From positions 90,488 to 154,487 of the forward strand of contig JACPOY010000009.1 in assembly GCA_016191245.1 (NCBI GenBank): a stretch of 64,000 bases of DNA, read 5' to 3'. This DNA comes from Gammaproteobacteria bacterium (GTDB taxonomy: Bacteria > Pseudomonadota > Gammaproteobacteria > Berkiellales > Berkiellaceae). The translations under genes and the position numbers were made by a program. Below are positions 39,554 to 47,914 of the stretch, piece by piece; position 1 is the first letter of the stretch, and the number at the start of each line of letters is the position of its first letter. The notes under the pieces are model-generated. The model did not search any database, had not been told where the DNA came from, and saw nothing but the letters and a program-made list of their open reading frames with translations.

Positions 39554-41509
39554 TTATCGAATATTAATAATGGTTTGTGTTATTGCATCCGCAGTCTTAA
39601 TTGATTGTGCATTTGCTTGAAAGTTTCTTTGCGCCAAGATGAGTTTGACTAATTCATCGGTCAACTCAACGTTAGCACCTTCTAAAGCGCCAGACTGAAT
39701 CACCCCAAGATCTGCAGTACCCGGCTCACCAATCAATGCCGTTCCTGAAGCAAAGGTATCCACCCAGGTGGTATTTCCGACTGGACTCAAGCCTTGCACA
39801 TTACCAAAATTAGCAAGTGCCACTTCTCCTAAGGCGAGTGATTGACCGTTACTATATTTTGCTAAGATAATGCCTGAACTATCGATATCCACACCGGATA
39901 ATCGACCAGTTGAATAGCCATTTTGGTTCAAGGCCAAGACTGAGAATGGCGCACCATATTGGGTTGATGAACTAAAATCGATGGCAACAGGTTGGGGACC
40001 TGCAGCTCCCCCGGTTGGGAGCCAACTTGGAATATTAATTAAATCTGAGCTTGTTTGCACAATACCAGCTTGTGGGCCTGCCACGAAACCGGCGGAATTA
40101 GGATTATTACCGGCAATAATGATGGCTTGGTTATTCGTGGTAGCCAAATTCACAGTACCTCGTTCTACTTCATTGAGCGCAACACCGCCATTGATGTCAA
40201 AATTTGTAAAGTCCGCGCCAGATGCAGTTGTACCTGTGGTCATGACTTGAATATTTCTACCATCGTTTGCGGTGAGAATGATGTCTGTGCCCGCACCACC
40301 TGGTTGGGTTGCAATTACCCCTGTGGTAGGTGTTTGAGCGTTAATTAATCCCATCAATTGTGCAGGGTTTGCACTGGCGCCAATAATTTGCGCACTATTA
40401 ATAGTAAAATCACCGGCAACAAAGTTACCAAAGGCGGGTACACCTAAGTTTAATACCGTAGGATTAATGGTGGCTGTAGCGCCGTGTAACTGTGTGTTTT
40501 GGTTAATAGCCGCAACAATAGAGATAGCACTGGCGGCATTATCTGTTGTTGAGACAATATCTGAGGTAATGGATGATGCCGCAATGGGTACGCCATTTAT
40601 ATTTAAATCGTTAAGACTTAAAGTTGATAATGTCCCTGATGTCACCAAGCCTGGCGAGGTACTGACCACTGGGCCAGGACCATAATAGGTTGGATGGTTA
40701 ATAGGGTTGTTAGCAACATACGAACCTGAGGTATCAAATACAATAGTGTATGGCGCAGGTAATTCCCCTGAAGGATATTGAACTGGTGGTGGTCCTGCTG
40801 GTGTAGGAGCCGCTGCTGGTGTGACGTCAATACCATCGATACCAACATAAACGCGCCATGTATTTTGTTCATGTGCTTTCACAAAATAAGACGTGATAAC
40901 ATGTGAGTTACCCAAGCTATCATAAATTGTCGTGGAGGTTGAAGTATTAAAGCTTGTTGGATCAGGTGGCATTGCTGGTGTAAAACCGGCAGTAAATGCT
41001 GTTGTGGGTGGTACTGCGGTTGCATCAAAGTTAACGTTGACGTTAACAGCGCTTGTTGCAAGTGGTGGTAAGTTTGCATTGCTTAATCTTAAGTCACCTT
41101 GTGCACCGGTAATATTACCTGAATTATCGGCGAGATATCCCTGAAGTCTATGATCTAGGTTGTTGACAATAAAGCCGTTTTTATCCACCCCGAAAGCACC
41201 AGCACGCGTAAATGAAATCGCTCCGTTATTACTTAAGATAAAAAAACCTTGTCCGGAGATAGACAAGTCAAGATTATTATTCGTAAATTCAATTTGACCT
41301 TGGCTAAACTGCTGGGAAACACTTGCTAGCACTACACCAGAACCGATGGCAGAGCCGGCCACACCAAATGCCGAGTTTGCATAGATATCAGCAAATTCAG
41401 CACGTGATTCTTTAAACCCTGTTGTGCTGACGTTTGCGATGTTATTACTGACGACACTTAATTCGTTTGAGGTTGCTTTCAATCCGCTAAGTGCTGAGTT
41501 TAATGTCAT
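39554..41509 (-). CDS. flgE: Flagellar hook protein FlgE with inserted domain
   Basis: The 651-residue protein begins SALSGLKATSNELSVVSNNI with [20 protein letters not shown] and ends EGANVELTDELVKLILAQRN, the hook signature. Hook proteins are usually about 400-450 residues. Here residues 298-479 (LNDLNINGVPIAASSI, TTDNAASAISIVAAINQN, TGVIATQPGGAGTDIILTA, NDGRNIQVMTTG) form an insertion homologous to those in FlgL and FlgK. The shared identity with FlgL over TQPGGAGT/SQPGGAGT and DGRN is visible by eye. Confidence 0.96.
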   Translation of the reverse strand: MTLNSALSGLKATSNELSVVSNNIANVSTTGFKESRAEFADIYANSAFGVAGSAIGSGVVLASVSQQFSQGQIEFTNNNLDLSISGQGFFILSNNGAISFTRAGAFGVDKNGFIVNNLDHRLQGYLADNSGNITGAQGDLRLSNANLPPLATSAVNVNVNFDATAVPPTTAFTAGFTPAMPPDPTSFNTSTSTTIYDSLGNSHVITSYFVKAHEQNTWRVYVGIDGIDVTPAAAPTPAGPPPVQYPSGELPAPYTIVFDTSGSYVANNPINHPTYYGPGPVVSTSPGLVTSGTLSTLSLNDLNINGVPIAASSITSDIVSTTDNAASAISIVAAINQNTQLHGATATINPTVLNLGVPAFGNFVAGDFTINSAQIIGASANPAQLMGLINAQTPTTGVIATQPGGAGTDIILTANDGRNIQVMTTGTTASGADFTNFDINGGVALNEVERGTVNLATTNNQAIIIAGNNPNSAGFVAGPQAGIVQTSSDLINIPSWLPTGGAAGPQPVAIDFSSSTQYGAPFSVLALNQNGYSTGRLSGVDIDSSGIILAKYSNGQSLALGEVALANFGNVQGLSPVGNTTWVDTFASGTALIGEPGTADLGVIQSGALEGANVELTDELVKLILAQRNFQANAQSIKTADAITQTIINIR

Positions 41510-41529
41510 ATCACTTTCCCCGTAGAAAT

Positions 41530-42204
41530 CTAGCTAATGGTTTTAATATCGTTTATTGAAACTTTGCCAAACCCAGACACATTTAACATCATGGGTTGGC
41601 CATTTTTATTAATCGTTACACTATCAACATTGGAGGCAACAAAGGTATCAAATTGTGTTGTTTTACCATCAATACTGCCTTTGGCTTCAAAACGATAAAC
41701 GCCGCTTGGCATGGCGTTGCCATTTTCATCTAAACCATCCCATGCAAAAGCAACATCACCCTTTTGGGCGGCATTGATATGATAAGTTTTTACCAATTGG
41801 CCGACTTCGTTATAAACACTTAATGCTAAATCACTCACAGGGGTTGGCACTTCGATAGCGCCTGCCAACTTATTACCTTCCATATAAAGCCCGGCATCTG
41901 TTCTGACTTGCACTTTTTTGCCCACTAGAGAAGTAGCTTGAAGGGCTTGTGAAGAATTTAATGAGTCTGCAATTTTATTAAATGCCGACTCCATATTTTT
42001 AATCCCTTCAACGGTACTAAATTGAGCAAGTTGCCCCAAGAAATCTGCACCATCTTGTGGATCTAATGGATTTTGATTTCTTAATTGCGCGACAAATAAT
42101 TGCAGAAATTCATTTTTTTCTGTTTTCTCTTTTTCAACGTTAACTGGACTGTGTAATCCAATTTCGCTTAAGTTGATACCTTGTAATCCACCCGTTTCAC
42201 TCAT
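41530..42204 (-). CDS. flgD: Hook cap protein FlgD
   Basis: The 224-residue scaffold protein has the conserved N-terminal motif EFLQLFVAQLRNQNPLDPQD with FLGQLAQFSTVEGI, and the C-terminal FlgD Ig-like domain (DVAFAWDGLDENGNAMPSG). It is needed for FlgE polymerisation and is not kept in the finished structure. Confidence 0.96.
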   Translation of the reverse strand: MSETGGLQGINLSEIGLHSPVNVEKEKTEKNEFLQLFVAQLRNQNPLDPQDGADFLGQLAQFSTVEGIKNMESAFNKIADSLNSSQALQATSLVGKKVQVRTDAGLYMEGNKLAGAIEVPTPVSDLALSVYNEVGQLVKTYHINAAQKGDVAFAWDGLDENGNAMPSGVYRFEAKGSIDGKTTQFDTFVASNVDSVTINKNGQPMMLNVSGFGKVSINDIKTIS

Positions 42205-42214
42205 TAGTCACCTA

Positions 42215-42640
42215 TTATCTTCCAAGATTAAGAGTATGTTGCATTAATTCTTTTGCCGTATTTAACATTTGAACATTGGTTTGGTAAGAACGTGATGCAG
42301 AAATCATATCTGCCATTTCTTGCACAATATTGACATTTGATTGATAAACAAAACCATTTGCATCTGCTTTGGGATGATCGGGCTCAAATCGTACTTGCAA
42401 AGGTTTATCGCTATGAACAATTTTGTCTACCTTGACCCCTTTACTATAGTTATCACCGTTATCTAGAGTATTAGCATCAACCGAGATGGCAGAAAACACT
42501 GGATATTTTGCATGATAAGCCTCTGCTTCTGATGAGCCCACCGTATCAGCATTAGCCATATTGCTCGCCACGGTATTTAAACGAATGGATTGCGCACTCA
42601 TGGCTTGTCCGGCAATATCAAAAATACTAAATGATGACAT
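42215..42640 (-). CDS. flgC: Proximal rod protein FlgC
   Basis: The 141-residue protein has FDIAGQAMSAQSIRLNTVAS with NMANADTVGSSEAEAY, then YQSNVNIVQEMADMISASRS, all typical of FlgC. It starts 2 bases after flgB. Confidence 0.97.
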   Translation of the reverse strand: MSSFSIFDIAGQAMSAQSIRLNTVASNMANADTVGSSEAEAYHAKYPVFSAISVDANTLDNGDNYSKGVKVDKIVHSDKPLQVRFEPDHPKADANGFVYQSNVNIVQEMADMISASRSYQTNVQMLNTAKELMQHTLNLGR

Positions 42641-42642
42641 CT

Positions 42643-43032
42643 TTATTCACCCCTTATTGCAACAAGCATGTTTTTGATGTTGGCATCAATGAAACGCAAA
42701 CTTGCCATATATTTCATTGTATTTTCAGCAAACTTGGATGTTTCTACTTGGGTATCTACTGTATTTCCATCTAACTTTGATTGCAGCGGCACTCTATACT
42801 TTAAGGTTGGCTCCATCATTTCTTGTGCCGAGCTGATATGACGTGGATTGGTTGCAACCATACCTGTGGTATGTTGGCTATCCACTTCAGATAAAATATC
42901 TTTGAAATCCATATCACGTGCTTGATAGCCAGGTGTGTCGGCATTTGCCAAATTACTGGCAAGCACTTCAGTTCGCTTCCCTCTTAGTTGAAGTACTTGT
43001 TCGTGGATCCCAAACATGTCGTTAACATTCAT
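42643..43032 (-). CDS. flgB: Proximal rod protein FlgB
   Basis: FlgB of 129 residues, starting MNVNDMFGIHEQVLQLRGKR, with LASNLANADTPGYQARDMDF and a C-terminal TMKYMASLRFIDANIKNML. The frame is open up to 43,080, but a sigma54 promoter at 43,064-43,079 covers that extension, and GAGGG lies 10 bases before ATG 43,032. The shorter start is therefore correct. It heads the flgBCDEFGHIJKL run. Confidence 0.95.
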   Translation of the reverse strand: MNVNDMFGIHEQVLQLRGKRTEVLASNLANADTPGYQARDMDFKDILSEVDSQHTTGMVATNPRHISSAQEMMEPTLKYRVPLQSKLDGNTVDTQVETSKFAENTMKYMASLRFIDANIKNMLVAIRGE

Positions 43033-43063
43033 TGTACAGTTCCCTCTGCGTTGTTCATTATTT

Positions 43064-43079
43064 AGCAAGTTCAATGCCA
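43064..43079 (-). promoter_or_regulatory. Sigma54 -24/-12 promoter of the flgB operon
   Basis: The minus strand reads TGGCAT-TGAAC-TTGCT, a near-consensus sigma54 site with exact spacing. Predicted start of transcription near 43,053 gives a leader of about 21 bases to flgB ATG 43,032. Confidence 0.78.
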
Positions 43080-43216
43080 AAATAAAATTATTAGCAAAAT
43101 CAAAACTCTAGATCTAGAAAATGGCATTTTTGAGAGTAAGTAGGCAAAAATTTTCCGCTAAGACTACAACCATTTCCGTGTAATTTTCACACTGATGGAT
43201 ATCTACACATTGGGTC

Positions 43217-43232
43217 TGGCATAAATTATGCT
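43217..43232 (+). promoter_or_regulatory. Sigma54 -24/-12 promoter of flgA
   Basis: The plus strand reads TGGCAT-AAATT-ATGCT, with correct GG-to-GC spacing. It diverges from the flgB promoter about 140 bases away. Initiation near 43,243 precedes ATG 43,288, which excludes the longer 43,228 start of flgA. Confidence 0.65.
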
Positions 43233-43287
43233 ATCCATATTAGTGATACATTTATTGCGTCAACAATTTGACAATGATGGATATGCT

Positions 43288-43995
43288 ATGAGTAGATGGA
43301 ATAAAGCACTATTGGCTTTAAGTCTGCAATTGCTGGGAACGGCCTTTGCAACTGAAACACAATCTCTTCAAGAAATTGATGATATCGTTAACCATTTTGC
43401 GCAACATTCGGTACGTGAATTTCATGGTGAAAATACAGATTTTGCAATCAAGATTGGCCAATTGGACTCGCATTTGCGTCTTGAAGCATGCAGTGAAAAT
43501 CTCACCCCCAGCATTGAGTTTGGCCAGGTGAGCCAACATAATTTCACCGTTAAAGTGGCTTGTGCTGCACCTAAAAAATGGGCGGTACGTTTGCCGGTGA
43601 AAGTGCAAGTATTCAAACATGTTGTCGTCAATAAACAGCATATTAATAAAGATATGCCTTTAACAGCAAATGAACTTGATTTAGTGCGCCAAGATATTAG
43701 CCAAATTAATGATAGTTTTTATGAATCCATTGATGATCTCAGTGGGCTTGTGGCACAAAAGAACATCGCCTCAGGATCTGTGATTAAACATCATATGGTA
43801 AAGCAACCTACCCTCGTTCGCCGCGGTGAAATGGTGAAAATGGTCATTCAAGCACCAGGAATAACGATTGAAGGCACAGGAGTTGCACAAACTGACGGCA
43901 TTAAAGGTCAAGTAGTAAAAGTAAAAAATATTCGTTCTAATAGAATTGTGGATGCCATGGTTGTTGATACGGGTATCACGACAATTCCGATGTAA
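43288..43995 (+). CDS. flgA: P-ring assembly chaperone FlgA
   Basis: A 235-residue periplasmic protein with a signal peptide (MSRWNKALLALSLQLLGTAF, cut after FAT or nearby) and a SAF-type C-terminal domain (NKDMPLTANELDLVRQDISQ, LVAQKNIASGSVIKHHMV, KGQVVKVKNIRSNRIVDAMV). The family motif VKVKNxxSxRIVxAxV is clear. The start is chosen by the upstream sigma54 promoter and the signal peptide. It assists FlgI ring assembly. Confidence 0.93.
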   Translation: MSRWNKALLALSLQLLGTAFATETQSLQEIDDIVNHFAQHSVREFHGENTDFAIKIGQLDSHLRLEACSENLTPSIEFGQVSQHNFTVKVACAAPKKWAVRLPVKVQVFKHVVVNKQHINKDMPLTANELDLVRQDISQINDSFYESIDDLSGLVAQKNIASGSVIKHHMVKQPTLVRRGEMVKMVIQAPGITIEGTGVAQTDGIKGQVVKVKNIRSNRIVDAMVVDTGITTIPM

Positions 43996-44020
43996 TTTAT
44001 TTACGTATGGAGTTTCATCA

Positions 44021-44311
44021 ATGTCAATCAAGATAAGTGAATTTATGACCACAAACGCAACTTTAACAGAAGAGTCCAAAAGAGAAACCAAATCAACAAC
44101 ACAAACGTTGAAAGCAAAACTTGAAGAGTCTGTGCAACAGACGGTGCATCTTTCAACGCAGGCACAGCAACTTGCTTTAGCGCCTCATGTTGATATTCAA
44201 AAAGTGGAAAGCATTAAAAGTAGGATTGCTGAAAACAAATATGAAGTGAATACCAAAAGCATTGCTGAAAGGATCCTTTCCTTAGAGAAAGATATGTTCG
44301 GGAAAAAATAA
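44021..44311 (+). CDS. flgM: Anti-sigma28 factor FlgM
   Basis: A 96-residue protein from ATG 44,021 (ribosome site TGGAG, 8-base spacing); the longer frame into flgA lacks a ribosome site. The C-terminal FliA-binding half reads VESIKSRIAENKYEVNTKSI followed by AERILSLEKDMF, matching FlgM. FlgM holds sigma28 until the hook is complete and it is exported. FliA itself is outside this window. Confidence 0.9.
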   Translation: MSIKISEFMTTNATLTEESKRETKSTTQTLKAKLEESVQQTVHLSTQAQQLALAPHVDIQKVESIKSRIAENKYEVNTKSIAERILSLEKDMFGKK

Positions 44312-44334
44312 TTGATTATCAAAACTGAGGATAT

Positions 44335-44826
44335 ATGCAACCAACAACACTTTCACTAGAAGAGTTTGAGAAAACATTATCTGAAATCCATGATAATCTT
44401 CAGCAATTTATTTTAACCTTAGAAACTGAAAAGTCATTTCTTGAAAATAGTAAATATGATGAGCTTGAAGCTTCCTTAGAAGCGAAAACTTTACTTATTC
44501 ATACGTTGGAAGAAATTGCTGTAAAATGTCAGGCATTATTAAGTACCGCACATTTTCCTTTTAATGAAACCAGCATTAAGAGCATTATTGCTCAATTTCC
44601 AGCCTACAAACAAAGTGATTTGCAAAATAAATGGGTTGAAATCAAAGAATTGTTAAAAACCTGCGATCAAAAAAATCTTGTGAATGGCGTAATGATAACG
44701 ACGCTCAAAAACTATAACAATCATATGCTCCATATTCTGACTCAACGTCCTAAAGAATCGGTGTATTCAAATCAAAGTAAAAAAATGTATACAGCCGCTG
44801 TGTCGACAAGAGAACATAAAGCATGA
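44335..44826 (+). CDS. flgN: Flagellar export chaperone FlgN
   Basis: A 163-residue helical protein (LSLEEFEKTLSEIHDNLQQF, LEASLEAKTLLIHTLEEIA). Its C-terminal part is of FlgN type (NHMLHILTQRPKESVYSNQ, then TAAVSTREHKA). FlgN chaperones FlgK and FlgL. It lies directly after flgM, as in related genomes, and overlaps the next gene by 4 bases. Confidence 0.88.
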   Translation: MQPTTLSLEEFEKTLSEIHDNLQQFILTLETEKSFLENSKYDELEASLEAKTLLIHTLEEIAVKCQALLSTAHFPFNETSIKSIIAQFPAYKQSDLQNKWVEIKELLKTCDQKNLVNGVMITTLKNYNNHMLHILTQRPKESVYSNQSKKMYTAAVSTREHKA

Positions 44827-45611
44827 GAACGTTAAGACGTTGGCAGTATATGTTGTCAAATAAAATTGCCAAGTTAACGGCTTACAAAAAGAAATCCGCT
44901 AGCACGGTTGCTGCGCCTGTTATTAATAATACACGGCTTTATACTAAAATATTAACCACTTTAAAAAATGAACGCAGCCCCCTCTCTATTAAATTTGACC
45001 AACATCCTGATACTTTTATTTCCATGATATTGGATATTGATACGAATCATCAGTTCTTTATCATTGATGAAATTAATTCAACTGCGGGCCATGAGCTGGC
45101 TTGCCTGGGTGAACCTTTTATTGTTACCGCCAGAGACAATGGGATTGTGTTCTTTTTTCAATCGAAAGTGATTGATTATGGCACCATTGACGGTATTAGC
45201 TTTTATCGCCTTTTATTTCCTCAGCATATTGAGCATTTGCAACGCCGTGAATGTCCACGCATGATTGTGCCACCTGAAATCAATATGACGGCGGATTTTC
45301 TTATTCCCAGACATGGTTTAATTCGCGCTCAGATAGCGGATATTTCCTTAACAGGCTTGCGCTTATGTTTTCCGCGCAATGTGAAAAGCATTTTTGATAA
45401 TTTTATCAAAATTGAACACTGCCGGATTGTGACGCCATTTATGCCGGCACAAGAGTTTTCATTAGATATTAAAGACTGTCGTTATGAAATGAATAATCAA
45501 AGAACGGTAGTTGGCTGCCAGTTTTCGAATTTAGATAATGTGGGCTTAAAGTTCTTATCTTCCTTGGCCAATCATCTGCAACCCGCTCGGGGCTTCACCA
45601 CTAGACTTTAG
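44823..45611 (+). CDS. ycgR: PilZ-domain flagellar brake protein, YcgR-like
   Basis: A 262-residue protein with an N-terminal YcgR domain (about 35-125: LSIKFDQHPDTFISMILDID, ARDNGIVFFFQSKVIDY) and a C-terminal PilZ domain. The cyclic-di-GMP binding motifs are LQRRECPRM (RxxxR) and ADISLTGLRL (D/NxSxxG). YcgR slows the motor on binding c-di-GMP. Translation is coupled to flgN by a 4-base overlap. M10 (MLSNKIAKL) is a possible later start. Confidence 0.9.
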   Translation: MRTLRRWQYMLSNKIAKLTAYKKKSASTVAAPVINNTRLYTKILTTLKNERSPLSIKFDQHPDTFISMILDIDTNHQFFIIDEINSTAGHELACLGEPFIVTARDNGIVFFFQSKVIDYGTIDGISFYRLLFPQHIEHLQRRECPRMIVPPEINMTADFLIPRHGLIRAQIADISLTGLRLCFPRNVKSIFDNFIKIEHCRIVTPFMPAQEFSLDIKDCRYEMNNQRTVVGCQFSNLDNVGLKFLSSLANHLQPARGFTTRL

Positions 45612-45701
45612 TTATAAAACTCACATTTATTTTTGCATGGCACATCGGGATCTCGCGTGATAAAATCCTCTCGTTCTAGGATATTGTTGTGAATATTAAC
45701 C

Positions 45702-45845
45702 ATGCAGCAAAAGAAACAAATGAATACAGTAAACGACATTGATTTAAAACCTTACCAACCTTTTGGTATCCCCCTCTTAAAGCTCCTCTTTGGGATTGCC
45801 GTAATTTCTTTATTTGTTACAGCCACTTACGAATTCTTTATCTAA
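45702..45845 (+). CDS. 47-residue single-pass membrane protein
   Basis: Start ATG 45,702, stop TAA 45,845. The protein has a polar N-terminus (MQQKKQMNTVNDIDLKPYQP) and one hydrophobic helix (LLKLLFGIAVISLFVTATYE). There is no clear ribosome site, and a second Met (M7) is possible. It lies between ycgR and the tRNA gene. Codon use and the clean helix make it plausible, but I do not recognise the family. Confidence 0.45.
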   Translation: MQQKKQMNTVNDIDLKPYQPFGIPLLKLLFGIAVISLFVTATYEFFI

Positions 45846-45860
45846 CCTGTCACTATTTTC

Positions 45861-45936
45861 GCCTCGGTGGCACAGTGGATAGCGCGGCCCCCTCCTAAGG
45901 GGCAGGTCGCAGGTTCGATTCCTGCCCGAGGCGCCA
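45861..45936 (+). tRNA. tRNA-Arg (anticodon CCU)
   Basis: The 76-base gene has a 7-pair acceptor stem (GCCTCGG with CCGAGGC), anticodon stem GCCCC/GGGGC with loop CTCCTAA (anticodon CCT), T-arm GCAGG-TTCGATT-CCTGC and an encoded 3' CCA. It is followed within 30 bases by integrase coding sequence, the classic att-site arrangement for genomic islands. Confidence 0.97.
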
Positions 45937-45961
45937 TAAATTAAAGCAAAATATCGATCCC

Positions 45962-46903
45962 TTGTTAGATAGAAACCAAGCTAAGATAATAGCCACCATA
46001 GCGGCGACCAATCAGTTTGAGACTGTTGCTATGGAATGGTTAGATAAACAAAAAAATCGCTGGACGCCTAAACACGCTAACAAAATATTACAAGCATTCA
46101 AACGTTATATCTTTCCTGATGTTGGGCAACGTTCACTTACCGATATCACCTCTCCAGAGTTGTTAGCTACGATGCGTAAAATGGAAACCAAAGGGATCCA
46201 TGAGACTTCTATTAAGGTATTACAAAGCTGTGGAGCGGTATTTCGCTATGGGATTGTGACAGGACGCTGTGAGCGTAACCCTGCTTTGGATCTACGTGGT
46301 GCATTAACCCTACCAAACTCAAAGCCTCAAGCTGCATTATCGGCCAAAGAGCTACCAGCGTTTTTAAAACTGTTGGATGATTATCAAGGCCATGTGCAAA
46401 CCAAACTGGCCATGCAACTATTGATACTCACCTTTGTGCGTTCAACTGAATTAAGAGCTGCCGCTTGGGATGAATTTGATTTAGATGCTAAAGAGCCTTT
46501 GTGGTGTATTCCAGCTGATCGTATGAAGATGAGGAGTGATCATCTTGTTCCCCTCTCCCACCAGGCTGTGCGCTTATTGAAAGAAATGCAAAGGCACTCA
46601 GGCAGAGGCAATCTTGTTTTCCCAAGTCAAAACTCAGCAAGTAAACCGATGAGCCAGAACACCCTTATCTATGCTTTATACCGCATGGGTTATCACTCAA
46701 GGGCAACAGTGCATGGATTCAGAGCAACCGCCTCCACCATATTGAATGAACAAGGCTGGCGAGCAGATGTGATTGAGAGACAACTCGCCCATAGTGAACG
46801 CAATAAGGTAAGAGCGGTCTATAATCGAGCGGAATATTTAGCCGAGCGTAGGGAAATGATGCAGGCTTGGGCGGATTATTTGGATGGGTTGGTTAAACGG
46901 TAA
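45962..46903 (+). CDS. P4-type tyrosine integrase, 5'-truncated
   Basis: The 313 residues cover the core-binding and catalytic domains. The tyrosine recombinase residues are visible: Arg in FVRSTELRAAAWDEFD, HGFRATASTILNE (His, Arg), RQLAHSERNKVR (His) and the nucleophile Tyr in AVYNRAEYLAERR. Full P4 integrases are about 400 residues with an N-terminal arm-binding domain. That domain is missing: the open frame runs backward (KQNIDPLLDRNQAK, resembling the usual linker after it) straight into the tRNA with no ATG. The TTG at 45,962 is a formal start only. It is probably a remnant left by a deletion at the att site. Confidence 0.85.
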   Translation: MLDRNQAKIIATIAATNQFETVAMEWLDKQKNRWTPKHANKILQAFKRYIFPDVGQRSLTDITSPELLATMRKMETKGIHETSIKVLQSCGAVFRYGIVTGRCERNPALDLRGALTLPNSKPQAALSAKELPAFLKLLDDYQGHVQTKLAMQLLILTFVRSTELRAAAWDEFDLDAKEPLWCIPADRMKMRSDHLVPLSHQAVRLLKEMQRHSGRGNLVFPSQNSASKPMSQNTLIYALYRMGYHSRATVHGFRATASTILNEQGWRADVIERQLAHSERNKVRAVYNRAEYLAERREMMQAWADYLDGLVKR

Positions 46904-46966
46904 GATATGAAAGAAAGAATGGTTGCGTAGCGCCCATTAACTCCCACTTTGAAAGAGTTTTCTTGT

Positions 46967-47005
46967 CCCCTCTCCCCTTGCGGGAGAGGGTTAGGGTGAG
47001 GGGTG
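46967..47005. repeat. REP-like palindromic repeat
   Basis: CCCTCTCCC and GGGAGAGGG flank CTTGC, followed by TTAGGGTGAGGGG. Related units occur at 62,028-62,155. GC-rich intergenic palindromes of this CCCTCACCCTAACCCTCTCCC type are common in gammaproteobacteria. Confidence 0.8.
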
Positions 47006-47062
47006 TGTTAATCTGTAGCTAATTTATGCATTAGATCAATATCGCAGTACATGGAGGTTTTT

Positions 47063-47641
47063 ATGACAGATCTAGATGATTACATTTCGTTGCGAAAATT
47101 CAAACATAATGAAGATGAAATATTAGATCTATTTACCGCCGGTATTGCTCGTGAAATATCCCTTCATGTTCACTCTACAGAATCAGATGAATTTATTACT
47201 CTGTCCCCTTCTCAAATACAACAAATCATATCTAAACATCCAGAGAAAGCTAATGTTTATATGGGATATTCATTTGGAATGTCCCTTTTTTCTAAGCATC
47301 GAGGCAAAGTGAAGCACAAATATCAATTAATTAATTTTTCTGATCTTTGGCTACAAAAAAGCAAGATAGATGTTTTTTTTAAAAAACCATTACAGCAGTC
47401 TCTTGAAAACGAACGTAATCACGAACGAAGTACCATGCTTAAAATGATCCTTGGCATGGCTATGGCGGCTTATAATTTTAATCCTGAAGAACGGCGCAAT
47501 GAAGCAACAGGCAGTAAAAAAGGTAGCATTAAAGCTGATATTGAAAAAATGGGGTTCGATATCACTGAAGATACCGTTCGGAAATATTTAAATGCAGCTG
47601 TAAAGAAGCACTTACCTAATGTTGTTGTCTGTGAAGATTAA
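47063..47641 (+). CDS. Hypothetical protein, accessory-region family
   Basis: A 192-residue protein starting MTDLDDYISLRKFKHNEDEI. I choose ATG 47,063 because GGAGG lies 5 bases before it, inside the longer 47,051 frame. It is soluble, with a distinctive C-terminus (ERRNEATGSKKGSIKAD, then IEKMGFDITEDTVRKYLNAA), which looks like a small helical DNA- or protein-binding tail. A decayed copy of this tail occurs at 53,929-53,999, so the family is mobile here. I do not recognise a function. Confidence 0.75.
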   Translation: MTDLDDYISLRKFKHNEDEILDLFTAGIAREISLHVHSTESDEFITLSPSQIQQIISKHPEKANVYMGYSFGMSLFSKHRGKVKHKYQLINFSDLWLQKSKIDVFFKKPLQQSLENERNHERSTMLKMILGMAMAAYNFNPEERRNEATGSKKGSIKADIEKMGFDITEDTVRKYLNAAVKKHLPNVVVCED

Positions 47642-47914
47642 TAATAAAACTTGATCATTTTCTAACGAGCATGGTTTTCGATCAACGGTATAAAGTGCAT
47701 GTAAGTCTGCCTTTATGCTCCATATTAATTGAATTCTGAATTTTTCAGGATTTTTAACTGTGGTATAAACAACAAGGCCACTTTAAAAACCCAGTTGCTA
47801 GCGCGATTTTGCGCTTCTGCGGCCCGCATGGAATTTGATGGGGAGGGACCCGAAATGTTACATATTGAAAATTTATTACAAGAATTTATTAGCTGATTTA
47901 TTGAAAGGTTTCAA

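Noticed and set aside
43228..43287. Longer start of flgA
   Set aside because: This segment lies within and just after the sigma54 promoter and would put a non-signal sequence before a good signal peptide.
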